Shown here one piece after another: positions 9,897 to 21,600 of a DNA stretch of 64,000 bases. The translations under genes and the position numbers were made by a program. The notes beneath the pieces were generated by a model. The model was given only the letters and a program-made list of their open reading frames with translations, was not told the DNA's origin and ran no database searches. Numbering within the stretch: the first letter of the stretch is position 1; each line of letters begins with the position of its first letter. The stretch is from Schistocerca nitens. Its lineage: Eukaryota; Arthropoda; Insecta; Orthoptera; Acrididae. The DNA lies in the NCBI RefSeq assembly GCF_023898315.1, contig NC_064621.1:121957561-122021560 (forward strand), written 5' to 3'.

Positions 9897-11741
9897 CAGT
9901 TGATGAGTCGATGTATTTAGAGCAGCTAAAGGCAATGACCTTGTGGGGAGCAGAAGAAATAAAACAGTGGGTAAAAATAGCCAGGAGTGCACTCGAGACA
10001 CTTCAGTCCAATTAAAAGTACTTGACAACTGAAATACGTCACCTGCCACTACAACGTTGCCACATCCACTGCTGGCTTCTCATAAGTTATAAGCAACATA
10101 CGAACACAGTCTCTCTCTTCACATATGCTGGACTGTGAACGTAGACCAATGTTGGGAGTGGCCGCTGCGAGGTGAAACGGAAACGCAAGATGCTGCGTCA
10201 ACAGTTGGTTTTAAGTGACCCACGACTGGTCGCAGAAGCCAACTAGTTTGATAGCCCTGAATTTAAACTCGTGTTCTAATCTAACCACAAACTCGTGATG
10301 TGCAAGATATTTGAGACAACAGCAGTGAACAATCTGTGGCAGAACAAAAATCACGATCACTTTGTTCACAGTGATTAAAATTAATCTCTATCAGCAGAAA
10401 AATTTCAGTTTCAGCGGTAAAAGAAAACTGCAATTTGTTGCTGCCATTCATTAAATGAAATTATCCTCACATTGACTACACGGGCTGTTGTTACCAACTG
10501 ATGAGCAGACATCGTTGACATTTGGCTCCAAATTACTGGTGGTAAAGCCAGATTCCAACCACAAAAAAAGAATGATAGGAAGAAAAATAACAGCAAATAG
10601 AAAGGTCAATTGGAAAATGAAACTGAAACAAAAATAACCATAAGTGTCTTTGGATTACGTTTAGAAATAATAGATTTTCTCTGCACTAAAGATTTGAATG
10701 TAAAGCCTCACATCAGTTTTATATGCTAACCATTGCATTACACCACTATGCTGCATTATGAATCTGGTAACCCCCAGTCGCAATGATGAATTGCAGCCTC
10801 CACAATATTGTGTGAAAAATGGCAGATCCAGTATTCAGGATCCAAACACATCAGGAAAGAAGGCCGGGCGAGGAACTGGAAGCAAACTGACAAAATGTTG
10901 AGAAAGTTTGGACATGGCACTGGAGGCTCTGGTTGGAGGAAACCAGCTCCAAAAAGTGAAGTGTAAACTACAAAGCAACTTTAATTTGACTATAAAAGCT
11001 TTCGCAATGTCTTCCGATGTGCCTGAAAGTTTACAGGTAGTGCCATATTATGAATGGAAATTAAACTTGCTATACTTTTATCAAAATAAGGAAGTGATAG
11101 ACCAGGAAGTTATTTACAGGACAGTTACCACAGCACCAACCAATTGGAGAATGTTCTTCGTTGAGTAGTGCTCACCTTCTGCTGCAAATTCATGTGTTTC
11201 TTGCATTACAGTCATGCTTTGTGATAAACATTTTGACTGGATGAACTTTTTCTGAAACAACTCGTTCCACTATCTGCATAAGTGTGACATACTATGGGAC
11301 ATTACATGAATCAGTGTATTTTCATGTGATTAGTTGCTACTCTCACAAGAATGATGCAGATCTGTCTGAGAATTACTACTGTACATAAAATACAACTAAA
11401 AAAAAATTGATAACACTGATTACTTTAATGAACAGTGCATGCCCATGAAAGTGGTATCGCACTATTAGCACGGGGCATTCTTAAAAGTGGTACGGTAGTT
11501 GTGATCCTGCAAACCACACTTCATAGTGGACATCAATGGGGGAAACTGCAAATGTGTTTGATACAGAGCCAAAAAGCTGTTGCTGGAACAGCTGTACACT
11601 TACAGCCATACTGCATGCACAGTTAACTTTGAACTGACAACACTGACACACCCCCACTACTCTGCTGTCATTCATTTTTTTATTCTAAATCAGGAATAAC
11701 AAACAAAAACAAAACAAAAATTAGATCAGGGAACAGATTGG
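9897..11741. other. No feature recognised
   Basis: About 1.8 kb without recognisable genes or element ends. A plus-strand open frame at 10908-11168 (86 codons) shows no family I know, and no splice-supported extension was evident. Confidence 0.4.
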
Positions 11742-12200
11742 AATCGTTGATTTAATTACGACTATTAAATTATACGGAGAAAAATGGTTCAAATGGCTCT
11801 GAGCACTATGGGACTCAACATCTTAGGTCATAAGTCCCCTAGAACTTAGAACTACTTAAACCTAACTAACCTAAGGACATCACACACACCCATGCCCGAG
11901 GCAGGATTCGAACCTGCGACCGTAGCAGTCCCGCGGTTCCGGACTGCAGCGCCAGAACCGCTAGACCACCGCGGCCGGCAATTATACGGAGATGGAAAGG
12001 CCATGTAGCCAGGCAAATACATGGTAGATGGAACAAGAGGTTCTTTACTGAATTCTAAGAGATAACGAAAAAAATCAATGCATAGGCAAAACTGATGGGT
12101 GTCGCTACACATTGTACTTAATGGAAAAATCTAGAAGGTCTTTATGCAGTAATGGGTATCGAATGTCACATAACAGACCCAGAGGGTGTCACTCTCCCCA
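11742..12200 (+). pseudogene. RTE-clade LINE 3' fragment, split by a SINE
   Basis: When the SINE at 11781-11979 is skipped, the flanking plus-strand sequence resembles the C-terminal tail of RTE-type ORFs: a tract reading roughly GDGKAM, then a WNKR-like segment and a short Arg-rich end near 12150. The match is weak and frameshifted but has the order of other RTE tails in this window (42720-42930). It shows that the SINE landed in an older element. Confidence 0.45.
11781..11979 (-). mobile_element. tRNA-derived SINE with 13-bp target duplication
   Basis: On the minus strand the element starts at 11979 with GCCGGCCGCGGTGGTCTAGC (tRNA-like head, box A region). It has a clear box B, GGTTCGAATCC, at about 11910, and ends in CCATTTTT at 11781. 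It is flanked by the direct repeat AATTATACGGAGA (11768-11780 and 11980-11992), the sign of target-primed insertion. Two more copies of the family lie at 47850-48048 and 62887-63083. I recognise the sequence as a very common locust SINE. Confidence 0.95.
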
Positions 12201-12495
12201 GAACGCGTATTATTTTGTTTTAATTTGTATAAAATTATAACAACAAGGGCAATAAATCAACCAAGATTAAATATACAGTATTTTAAAAAAATCTTTCAAG
12301 TAGAGCCACAATCATTTGATTCTAACGGCGCAGAAGAAAAGTTAACATGATTGTAACATAATAACTACTACTATACAGATGACAACACGGTTTAACCAAA
12401 TAATGTAATTTCAAAGACAACTGTCATATATCTGATATTCAACTGCCAATGCAAAGAGAGTGTGTGCATGGATTTGTGTGCGTGTATGTGTGTAC

Positions 12496-12612
12496 CTCCC
12501 ATCTGACCCGGTGGTGGGCCTCTTGGCGGTGGTCCTTGTCCAGGAGGTGGGCCTTGCATCGGTGGGGGCTGACTATGGGGTGGGAATCCCGGACCTGGGT
12601 GGTGGTGAATAC
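12496..12612 (-). CDS. Host gene exon D: Pro/Gly-rich segment
   Basis: This 117-bp minus-strand exon has an acceptor TTGCTTACAG just above 12612 and a donor GGGAG|GTACAC at 12496. It begins in phase 1, which fits the end of exon C, and encodes 38 codons: a His triplet, PGPGFPPHSQ, then PPPGQGPPPRGPPPGQM. The coding signal is low-complexity, with G-P-P-x repeats and third-position variation, and it follows the same repeat style as exons A-C. It ends in phase 1, so a further exon is expected downstream, at lower coordinates, but none was found in 1-12495. Function unknown; such tails occur in RNA-processing proteins. Confidence 0.75.
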
Positions 12613-14259
12613 CTGTAAGCAAAGGAACATTTGATAATGTTTACACAAGAAAAACATATAATGCAGGTGTACAGAACATGAGCATGCCAGTTTCTCACAA
12701 ACTTAGGACCATATGTGCTGACAAATGAATAAAACATATGAAGACGAAACAATTGTGTGTCCAAAAAGATCCACAGATTAAAAATATTTTTAAATTCTGA
12801 AACCTTAAGGCTTTAAAAATAGTGTCACCATCATGACAAAAATGCACTAGAAAGATACTTGGTGAGTCAGGAACCTGTATCGTCATTTCATTGTATCTTT
12901 CAGAATGCATAGAACATCACTAAAACAATGAATTCATTTGCAAGACATGTTTCCCAGTAGTCATCCCAAAATGTGTCAAAGATCAGGCCGATCCTTATTT
13001 GACAATCAAAAGAAACATAAATGCAAATGTGCTTTTTACTGCATTTATTGCAGCTTGCAGACATAGTCTATGCTGCAAAATTTGCTAACTGCAAGTTTCT
13101 GCAGTTTTGAACTGGCACATAATAATAATAACAATAATGAGTGATTCCAGTCAAATGCTAGAAACTAATCAAGAAATAATTTATAATACTTTAAATTTTA
13201 AATAAGTGCCAGAAATCACAGTTAAACAAAAAATTTTCTGTTTTCCAACATTTGAGTACATTGTGTAATTCAAACATATTTTTCTCAATGTTTTCAAAAT
13301 ATATGTACTAATCAGACATGTAAAGAGGATGGACCAAGGAAGAACAAAGAAAAAATGCCCTAAAAAGAAGTTTAAGGCAACAGGCTGACCAAGGAAACAC
13401 TCACTGGAAATAACAGAATGGGAATTCATCATCGATATTCCTTCTCCGGAACTATGTAAACAGGCACTTCAAAAATGTACGAGTTTCACCACATTTAACT
13501 AAAAGAGTTGCTCAAGTTAAATACTAACATAAATGTGACTTCTTACATATTAATAGAGCCTGTGACCAGAATCAGGCCAAGAATCTAAGCATCTGGAGAC
13601 GTTCGTAGGCAATACAGGAGTGCTATTTTTGTCAGGCCCTGATATCTAACTGCAGCTAATTCATCAGTAGGATGAAAAGAGAGAAGAGGTCATTCAATGG
13701 GATAACTCAAATGAATCAGTTCTGATACATGACAGCATGCTTCCTGCACCTCACTGATATGCCAAAATAATATGTCCACTAACACCCATCTCTCTGTTCA
13801 ACCTACTGCTGTCTGACAATGTACAGTGTCTTTCTTGTGATTGCACAATTTTATAAAATTAAGTAAAGTCTTTTCTTACTGTAATAATCAGACTAAGGAT
13901 TTTAAGCCTCTCACAATCTTGATGTTTCCTAGTGATCTGTACATGCAGATAATTCTGAAGGCCCACAATGTCTAAGTACAAACCTATGAGCTGCCCATAT
14001 ATATTCTTAAGTTGATTAGCAACATAAGTGCATTTCTGTACTCAATCATTATTCACAGATGTTAGTGAGGCAGCATTCTAATGATGGGTGACAGTACCTG
14101 AATGTTGCTTCACCAATACCAATGTAAGGGATTGAGTGCAGAAATGCACTGTTTACTGCTGAAGCACCTTCAGAATGTGTGTAGGCAGCTCAGACATATC
14201 CGTACCCAGATGAGGATTTAATTAGGTTACTATGTGCATGTTTCAGAGTTATCAGTACA
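12613..14259 (-). other. Intron C-D, part: no feature recognised
   Basis: AT-rich intronic sequence of the minus-strand gene. No repeat ends, RNA gene or further exon with usable splice sites was seen here. Confidence 0.5.
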
Positions 14260-14582
14260 TATTTTACGCTTCTCATGGCCACTGTGCTGAAGTTAACCAA
14301 TTGCCTGCTGGAATGGCATTCCAGCCTGAGTTGCTGGAGTTGACCATCATGTGCGCATGAGGTGTGCTTCCTTATAGGTATGAGGAGTGTGTTTCTCTCC
14401 TGCTGATGAAGGCTGTGGCTAAAATCTTTATGTAAGTGCCTTTTCCTTATTTCTTTCTTTTGGCTTTGGGTTACAAGGAGTATACAGCCAACAAATAAGT
14501 GTGTCTTAATTGTGCCTGTCTGCAACTTAAATGTGCCTTATTTACTGCAGGCAGCAATCTATCTTTCCCAACATTGTAAAAA
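14260..14582 (+). repeat. Half of a foldback-type repeat
   Basis: The stretch ends in TTGTGCCTGTCTGCAACTTA, then GCAGCAATCTATCTTTCC and an A-run. This is the same terminal style (TGCCTGTCTGCAACTC...GAGTAGCAATC) seen in the complete inverted repeat at 61000-61355 and in halves near 35320 and 41580. Upstream it has GATGAAGGCTGTGGCTAAAA, the counterpart of the AAAGCTTT block of those elements. Only one arm is present. Confidence 0.55.
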
Positions 14583-14740
14583 AAAAAAATAAAAATAAAA
14601 AAAATCAGCTTATTATGGGAGAGAAACCGATTGTGGTCTGGGACTAGAATATTACAGTGGAAAAAGGAATAAGAAGGGAGGCTAGCTGGTAGTACTTTCC
14701 ACAGAGCACAATTTAACGACAGGAAACAATGTAGAAATCG

Positions 14741-14910
14741 CGAGAGAAGGTCGTATGCGTGGAAAGGCCTACAGACATCAGAAGGTTTCAAATAGATTAC
14801 GCAATGGGAAAAGGTTTAAAACTACAAAACACCGCTTTAAACAGACTAGACTTTGATCAAAGTTTATTAATTTTGAAATGTAGATTAAAGCTGAAGAAAC
14901 AAGATAGAAA
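14741..14910 (+). pseudogene. RTE endonuclease fragment
   Basis: The plus-strand frame near 14762-14905 reads TDIRRFQIDYAMGKG, then LDFDQSLLILKCRLKLKK. It matches the C-terminal part of the RTE endonuclease, where IDYxM and a DHSLL block hold the catalytic Asp and His; here the DHS motif reads DQS. A related piece in the 43-kb RTE copy reads RRFQMDYIM. The fragment is short and isolated within the C-D intron. Confidence 0.7.
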
Positions 14911-15539
14911 CGTAACCCTTTCCACCCCTGTGGAGAGTGGTGCTCGATACTGCAAATTTTATTTTCCACTCCAATGCCATGTCTCGTTCAACACCATTTT
15001 TCATTCCTCACAAGCTCCGTTTTCGAATCTGACTGTGCTAGGCATCAATACTGTATAGTACTGACCTCTAGGGAAGCCTGTGTTAACTCTTTGTCGAACT
15101 TCAGCAGTTATGTTGAGTGAAACATTGTAGTAATTATTGTGTTCAAGTTAGTGGACATGAAATGTCTAGTTCTTCATACAGTTCTTTCTGAGGAATGTCT
15201 AAGTGAAAATGAGAGTGACCCTCAATTTGAGGGAAATAGTGATTCATTTGTAAACAATTCCGAGTGAAATGGCGATGGAAACAGTCCACCCCAAAGAGTT
15301 CAAAAGATATCACACAGTGAAAATTTTTTGTTTTGTGACTTGTAAATAAATTTGAATGAAAGTGTACTTTTTGTTTTGATGTACATAGCTTGGAACCCTG
15401 CTGTGGAGACACTATGCAATTATTATTGTCGCTGATAGCACACGTTGTTGACATACCTACCTTACCTCCGAGGAGATGGACTCGCCCGTCCCACGTCACT
15501 GGCTTATGCACAATCTAGGGAAAAACTGTCACTTTTGAG
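14911..15539. other. Intronic sequence, nothing recognised
   Basis: No element ends or coding blocks identified between the RTE fragment and the mariner copy. Confidence 0.4.
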
Positions 15540-16461
15540 CAAGCAGTCTAACATAATGGTGTCATTATGTTTTCGAAACAGGAACAACGGAGTTGGATCA
15601 AGACTGAATGTGCCAGAGTTCTTACAGCATGACAGTGTCATCAAGGTCTTCAAGAGGCGTGCGAGGAATTAGCATTGCCGTACAGAACAACGGCACAATG
15701 GGTAAAAGCCTTCAATAAAGGTCAGCAAACTGTGCCAGACATGCATCGGGGAGGTCATCCTAGCGTTCCTAAAGTGCATGCTGTTGCTACGTTAGTGGAA
15801 AGTGATCGACACCACACAATTCGTGAGCTTTCTCACGAAACCAGATTAGTGCAAGCGATTGTGATTTGCATCCTAAAGGAATGCCTGTGCATGCGAAAAA
15901 TTTTATCATGATGGGTTCCGCGTGACTTGACAGAAATGCAGACATGGATGTGTTACGACACTGCTCATGCGCACTCTGAGCGCTATGAGCACGAAGGAGA
16001 GGGTTTCTTACATTGTACCTTAACACTCGATGAGACATGGGCCAGACAGTACAAGCCAAAACTGAAACACCAATCTGTGTGATTATTGGCTATGGGGTTA
16101 CCAAAAATCTCAAGTCTACCACTACTGTCCGACCTCATTAGGGATGCTAAATGACAACATTCGACGGCAATTTCTCACTATACTTACTGATTTGTTATGC
16201 AGTGCTGTTCACAAAATTGTCCCTCAATTAATGGTTTTGTTGATGAATGACGACCAAACCACTGATCATTTGTCGTAAATACCATCCTCTTTGCTAAAAG
16301 ACAACCGTTATGCTAATTATTGTTTTTGCATCGTATGAAGTGTCATCTGAAGGTCATTTTGTGGACTTTTTTGTTTCAATGAAACTCCGTGTCATTTCAA
16401 ACAAGTGCATCAAATTGTATCCCAATTTTCAAATGTTAACAGAGTTTTGGATCATCCTGTA
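15540..16461 (+). pseudogene. Mariner-like transposase remnant
   Basis: Plus-strand pieces in several frames follow the mariner order. LPYRTTAQWVKAFNKG (N-terminal helix-turn-helix) and GGHPSVPKVHAVATLVESD (linker) come first. HTIRELSHET and a WVPRDLTEMQ-like block follow. LDETWARQYKPKLKHQS is the first catalytic Asp motif, usually GDETWxHxYxPExK. Downstream blocks are more decayed. The 3' flank reads GAGTTTTGGATCATCCTGTA, which resembles a mariner terminus; I did not find the matching left end, so it may be 5'-truncated. Transposase would bind the ends and excise the element. This one is dead. Confidence 0.8.
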
Positions 16462-16836
16462 GTTTGGTTCTAACTCACCGACAGTAATGGGGGCTACCAA
16501 GAATTCTTCAAATTGGAGATCATACAGAGTTCAAATCCAGGTAAGTAAGTGTGTAGCCAGTAGTAATTCTGCTGTGCAAAATTAATCCTCTCATTATAAT
16601 CAGCCTGCAGTTTTCTGCCATCAATGTCCGAGCCTTAGCAGTGGTGATGTGACAGTGCACTATGTAAGTATGTCAAATAACAGTTCAAAGTTTAAGTAAC
16701 CCTGTTATGTACTGCAGAGTGCTTCACAAATAAAATATATGGCTAACAAAGATAGATTACTGTAAGACCCTTCAAATACATAAGAAAATTAACAACTTTG
16801 ATTCTGTTTCATGTAGATAAGACATTAACAACCAAC
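16462..16836. other. Intron C-D, upstream part
   Basis: Nothing recognised apart from the donor of exon C at 16836-16835 (minus strand GT). Confidence 0.4.
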
Positions 16837-16957
16837 CAGGACCTGGTGGACGGTTCCATTCTGGGCGAGGTGGCGGTCCCCGTGGATCTGGCTGCATTGT
16901 TCCTGGTGGTGGGCCACGAGGGGGACCTTGTCCTGGAGGGGGACCTTGGAATGGCTG
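16837..16957 (-). CDS. Host gene exon C: Pro/Gly/Arg-rich segment
   Basis: This 121-bp minus-strand exon has the acceptor TTTTTTTTCAG|CAG and a weak donor CCTG|GTTGGT. It starts in phase 0, matching the end of exon B, and ends in phase 1, matching exon D. It encodes QPFQGPPPGQGPPRGPPPGT, then a QPDPRG stretch and PRPEWNRPPGP. The acceptor is a tandem CAGCAG, so the first Gln may be optional. The repeat unit GPPPGQGPP is shared with exon D, suggesting internal duplication. No stop codon in frame. Confidence 0.8.
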
Positions 16958-18189
16958 CTGAAAAAAAATGCACCTGATTAACTGAATACATCATCATGTG
17001 GTAGCACGAATCGTGTGCTGCTCTGTCCGTAAGTTATTTTTTATGTTGCATATTTCATTTTATTTCCATTGCCCTTCACAATAATGTAGCGATTCCTGTA
17101 AACATAGGAGCCATTTCTGTTCTTTGCTCCACATGTGTCAAACTGTGTCAAAAGTTCCGATAAAACATTCAAACTCTTTTTTAACAAGTCTCCTACGACC
17201 ACATGATCTAGTTTAAAATTTGTTTAGCTCAGAAACACCAATCATGTCACCTACCAGAATTTGCAACATTGTTAACCAATATTAAATCTCTCTAATCACT
17301 GACTCATGATGGAATGGAACCTAAAACACATATTAGCATAAAACTAACTGAGCCTGACATGCCCTAATGTAACTTCCTTGTCCAGTATCTGAAGCATGCT
17401 CAATGTGTCACCTACGTTAATGAAACAACTAAACATGTTCTTAATTTTGTGAGTAATATGTAAAAGTCAACAAATGGTATCAAGAATTAAAGAATTCTCT
17501 AGAAATAAGAAACTGCTTCTATTCAAAACTTGATTAATTCAATCAGCTGACAACAGATTGATATTATTGAATGAGACATTAAGGAGTAGACAACAATAAC
17601 TATCTATCTTTCTTAATGGCTGTAACTGATAAGAGTAATCAGTTTCTTAATTACAGACTAACGTACAGTCTTTGACACAAAACCTGGCTGCCAGCAAGCC
17701 AGCTGCCGGAGAGACTAAGTCCAAGTCATTGAATTAAGATAACTTGACTGTGAATGCCTCGAAAAAAAAAATGCTAACAATTTTTATAAAGTTTATATGA
17801 CTAACTAAAAAATATGAACTCTTAGTAGGAAGAAAATTGTAAGAAATAGTGTTTCTTGCAGGACATTTTGATATACAATTAATAACATTAGTTCTCATAG
17901 TGACCTTATTACAATTTTTTGTAAAGATCAGTAAATTACACCACATGATAATTAAATCAACAGTGTTCAGAGAGCTGCAGTGTGTGTGGGCTGTATACCT
18001 CACAGGATGCTCAAAAGCAGTAGGTATGTTCATTAATTGGTGCGTTCACAGAGTATGCCGGGGGAGGTTGGGGAGGGGGTTTCACTTTGTCACCAGGTGA
18101 ATATATGACACTATAAGCAGTCAGAATGTGGTGTGGGTACAGCAAAAGGGGGAGGACTGATCAAAAACATAAGAGTGATTTTATCATGT
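16958..18189 (-). other. Intron B-C, 3' end: no feature recognised
   Basis: AT-rich sequence with no recognised element. The polypyrimidine tract of the exon C acceptor is at 16960-16970 (A-run on the plus strand). Confidence 0.5.
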
Positions 18190-18475
18190 TAGTAGGCTAT
18201 GGTCACAAGTTACAACACGTATTCAATATGGTCTCTCAACTCTGCAACACCCTGCATTCATGACACTGCACTGTCGACAGTTGCTCACAGCATGTCCAGT
18301 GTAATCAGAGTGGTATGTCGTCATATGCTATCCTTCAGAGAAGGAAGAGTCCGGATACATCCCTGACAGACACAACTTGTCAGATATTCCCACAACCAAA
18401 AGCCACATAGATTTAGGTCAGGGGATCTGGAAGGCCACACAGTTAGAAATAGCCTAGAGATGGTCGGGTCCTTAA
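18190..18475 (-). pseudogene. Tc1/mariner-superfamily transposase C-terminus
   Basis: The minus strand from about 18450 reads WPSRSPDLNLCGFWLWEYL, the third catalytic block (WPxRSPDLNPCDFWLWGYLK; the usual Asp is Gly here). A C-terminal tail of the same family type follows (RTLPSLKDSI, then TLDMLXATVDSAV). The matching upstream half (first two blocks) lies at 20841-21600 in the same orientation, with an inverted-repeat element between them. Catalytic decay and a stop show it is inactive. Confidence 0.7.
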
Positions 18476-18656
18476 GCCCATCTCACACAGAATAAGGTTC
18501 TCTCAAACTTTGCTAGCCAGTGCTCATAGCTGCTGGCAACCAGGTAGGTGTCACGGCCACCCTGAACCTCTCCCATAGTGTACGATTCAGCGCAGGACCT
18601 AGCTGGCTGGCTTGACACTGTGAACAGAAGGGCGCGTGAATTAGTCAAACTGCAGT

Positions 18657-20804
18657 CTTTCTCAAACAATTGTAAAATTGATTTTCACACATCTTATAGC
18701 TTCATTCATCAGCTTCACGAAGAACTGCCAATTGTTTAGTTAATGATGATATTTACTGTGATATTTTAGGATTAAGTAAACTACTGCAAGAATTTCGGAA
18801 AGTTTGCAATGAAAAATAGATGTTGCTATGAATTTGTGTTTGTTGCGTGTTAGCTCATATGTTGCTGTGTATAAAATTTAGCTAACGTATTGAATTTTTC
18901 CTATCTATTACAATTCTTGTTACAACAGCTATTGGTGGTGCTAAAATATTACATCATTTATTGAAAAGTCTGTAATGATTTGAATATTGTGGTAAATATG
19001 GAAGTTTCGCATATTAATCATATGATTCAGTGCTCTCCTCGTTGCGTACCAACATTTGGCAACATCTTCTTCCAATATCAGAAACTGTTTACGAAATACG
19101 AGGAAAGTGGATCGCATAAAAAGTGCTTTGTCACTAACTCGCCCACCAGCGGGTTATCAGAACACAAATTTGGCAAATGTTAGTATGCAAAGAGAAGATT
19201 ATTTAGTCGTACGATTAATATGCTAATGTTTAGCACCATCAATATCTGCTGTAATGAGAATTAATGTGGGTTTAGAAAACCATATGAGAGGAAGTTTCGC
19301 TTTCTTTTTATACAGATAATGGATATTTTCATAAAATATTGATATGTTTTTCAATCAGTTGCTGTTTTATGATTCTGTCGCAGTTTCAACTGCTTTAGAA
19401 TGTTAGTGACACGAACATTTACGATCTCTGCTGTGTTTTGGCAAAAGAAGCAGATTTGAACATGGCAACAAGAGAACTTAACGTATTACTCACAACTTGC
19501 CAAACACAATGTCTCTCTAAATAAAAATAAAGGTTATGGTAAGTCTGGAGAAAATAAATCACAGCTTCTGTTAAAATTTTAATGGAATCCTATACCCCAG
19601 CACGTGTTTAATAATGAATGACGTGGATTCACACTGGCCAAAGAATTTCATTTCTGTATCTCAATGATCTGAGAAATATGAAAACATTTAAATTTGCAAA
19701 ATCTAGCCAACTACCTACAATGGTCTAAACAGATTACCAATATATCTGACAAACCGAAAGATATTTGTGGTGAAAAGTATGATCCCTCATTCTGTATAGG
19801 GATGGGAAATAAAAAATGGCAGGTTAATTACCGAGGTACAGAAATAAAATCCGTTGCCCAGTTTAAGTTGATATCATTCATTCAAAACACACTGGCATAT
19901 AGGATTTTGCCAAAATTTCAATGGAAGTTGTAATTTATTTTTTTATTTTTTTATCACCACCTTTATTTTTCTTCAGGGACATGTTATCAGTGATGAGTTT
20001 TGAGTAATACATAAGGTTCCTTATTGCCACATTCAAATTGCTTTTTTCGCCAAAACAGCAGAATTCATAAATATTCATGTCACAAACATTCTAATGCAGT
20101 TAAACTTGCCAATAGAATCATTAAACACCCAACTGATGGAAAGACACGTCAATATTTTATGAAAATAACATTAGTGGTATAAAAATAAAGTGAAACTTCC
20201 TCACATGTTATTCCACACCCACAATAATTCTTGTTACAACAGCTATTGATGGTGCAAAAATATTACATCATTATTGAAAAATCTGTAATGATTTGAATAT
20301 TGTGGTAAATGTGGAAGTTTCGCATATTAATCATATGATTCAGTGCTCTCCTCGTTGCATACCAACATTTGCCATCATCATCTTCCAACATCAGAAACTG
20401 TTTACGAGATACGAGGAATTTTACGAACATTTTATTCTGGCTGTTTTGCTGGCAGGAGAGTTTGGAACGAAGCGTTTTATATACGATCCATTTTCTTGAG
20501 ACTGGTAAGAGACAATAATATCCTCCAAAGTTCAAGGAAAAATTTAATACGTTAGCTAAATTTGATATGCAGCAACATATGAGCTAACATGCACCAAACG
20601 AAAATTCATAGCAACCTCTATTCCTCACTGCACACTTTCTGAAATTCTTGCAATAGCTTACTTAATTCTAAAATATCACAGTAAATCTCACCTTTAATAT
20701 AATGATAGGCAATTCCTCATAAAGCTGACAAATGAAGCTACAAGATGTGCAAGAATAGACTTTTTTACCGAATAGTTCCTTTACAATCATTTGAGAAGGA
20801 ACAC
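18657..20804. mobile_element. Long inverted-repeat DNA element with internal rearrangement
   Basis: The outer arms pair over about 230 bp: 18657-18885 against the complement of 20545-20804 (for example TTAGCTCATATGTTGCTG at 18850 and its complement at 20570). A second inner pair is also inverted: 19262-19545 against 19945-20215. Between outer and inner arms lies a block that is directly repeated (18905-19125 and 20222-20430, sharing GTGGAAGTTTCGCATATTAA-like sequence) instead of inverted. No transposase was seen; open frames inside are short. It appears to have inserted between the two halves of a transposase. Confidence 0.75.
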
Positions 20805-20840
20805 GTGACTGTCAGCAGACACGTGATGTTCTGTTTGGTC

Positions 20841-21600
20841 TCAAGGTTTAACTAACATTTGTCTTGAGTTCTCACTCTGTAGGCTGACGTCAGTCGCCAA
20901 ACAGGACTTCTGATTGGGCAGCGCAGATAGTATGCAGGGAATCCAACTAGGCTTCACAAGAAAAATAGCAGCAAACCTATGGTGGGAAACACACACGGCT
21001 CCTTGCAGGGCAGCTGGCCAGCAGACATCAGAGCTCTCAAGGGTCCGTCGCATGAGCTGGCAAGTGAGACGAGCTTTCACCTGGCAAGCACCAAGTGGTG
21101 TCACCCCATTTTGCACGAAAGTAGCATTGTGGACACAGTTGCATTCTTGCAAAGCTAGAATCACGTGTTGCACAAGGAGGTCCTTATAATGTGCAGAGAG
21201 AAAAAATGGATCGTGAATTAATATGCTTCTGAAATCACACCACACAGTCACATAATCTGAGTGCAGTGGATGTTCCTGCATAACATGTGGTAGAGTAGAA
21301 TCCCATATGCGACAGCTCTGTGCATTCACAGCACTGTGTGAAGTCAAATGTGCCTCATCCATTCAAAGAATATTCCCCGTCCACGTGCCATCCATTTTCC
21401 CATGTGCCAAAAAACAAAGAGCAAAGTCATGGCATTTGTAGCCTGTCTTGGGGATTCATTTGGTACGCACTCTGTGCTCCAAAACCTTTTGAATAGCTGA
21501 CCACGGAGAGTCAATTCCCATGACAGTTTGAGCACTGACTGCAGGTATGTGCTGCACAGTTGCCTATAGCTATAGCAACTTCATCAACAACAGCCATGGG
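20841..21600 (-). pseudogene. Tc1/mariner-superfamily transposase, N-terminal and middle part
   Basis: The minus-strand frame 21362-20841 begins MDEAHLTSHSAVNAQSCRIW and continues to HSDYVTVWCDF, then FVQNGVTPLGACQVKARL. These correspond to the first Asp block (DEAHF...NRQNCRxW), the VTVWCA block and the second Asp block (MQDGATPHxA), where Asp is replaced by Asn. Upstream, 21535-21344 continues the protein in another frame. The remainder (WPxRSPDLN block) is at 18190-18475. The last part of the frame toward 20841 no longer matches. Confidence 0.7.

Noticed and set aside
12449-12634. Plus-strand frame opposite exon D
   Set aside because: Same antisense effect; composition is explained by the minus-strand Pro/Gly exon.
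14190-14791. Overlapping minus-strand frames of 106-111 codons
   Set aside because: They lie opposite the foldback half and RTE fragment; no motif, and A-runs on the plus strand create the Phe-rich segments.
20914-21189. Plus-strand 91-codon frame
   Set aside because: Antisense to the DEAH-type transposase remnant on the minus strand.
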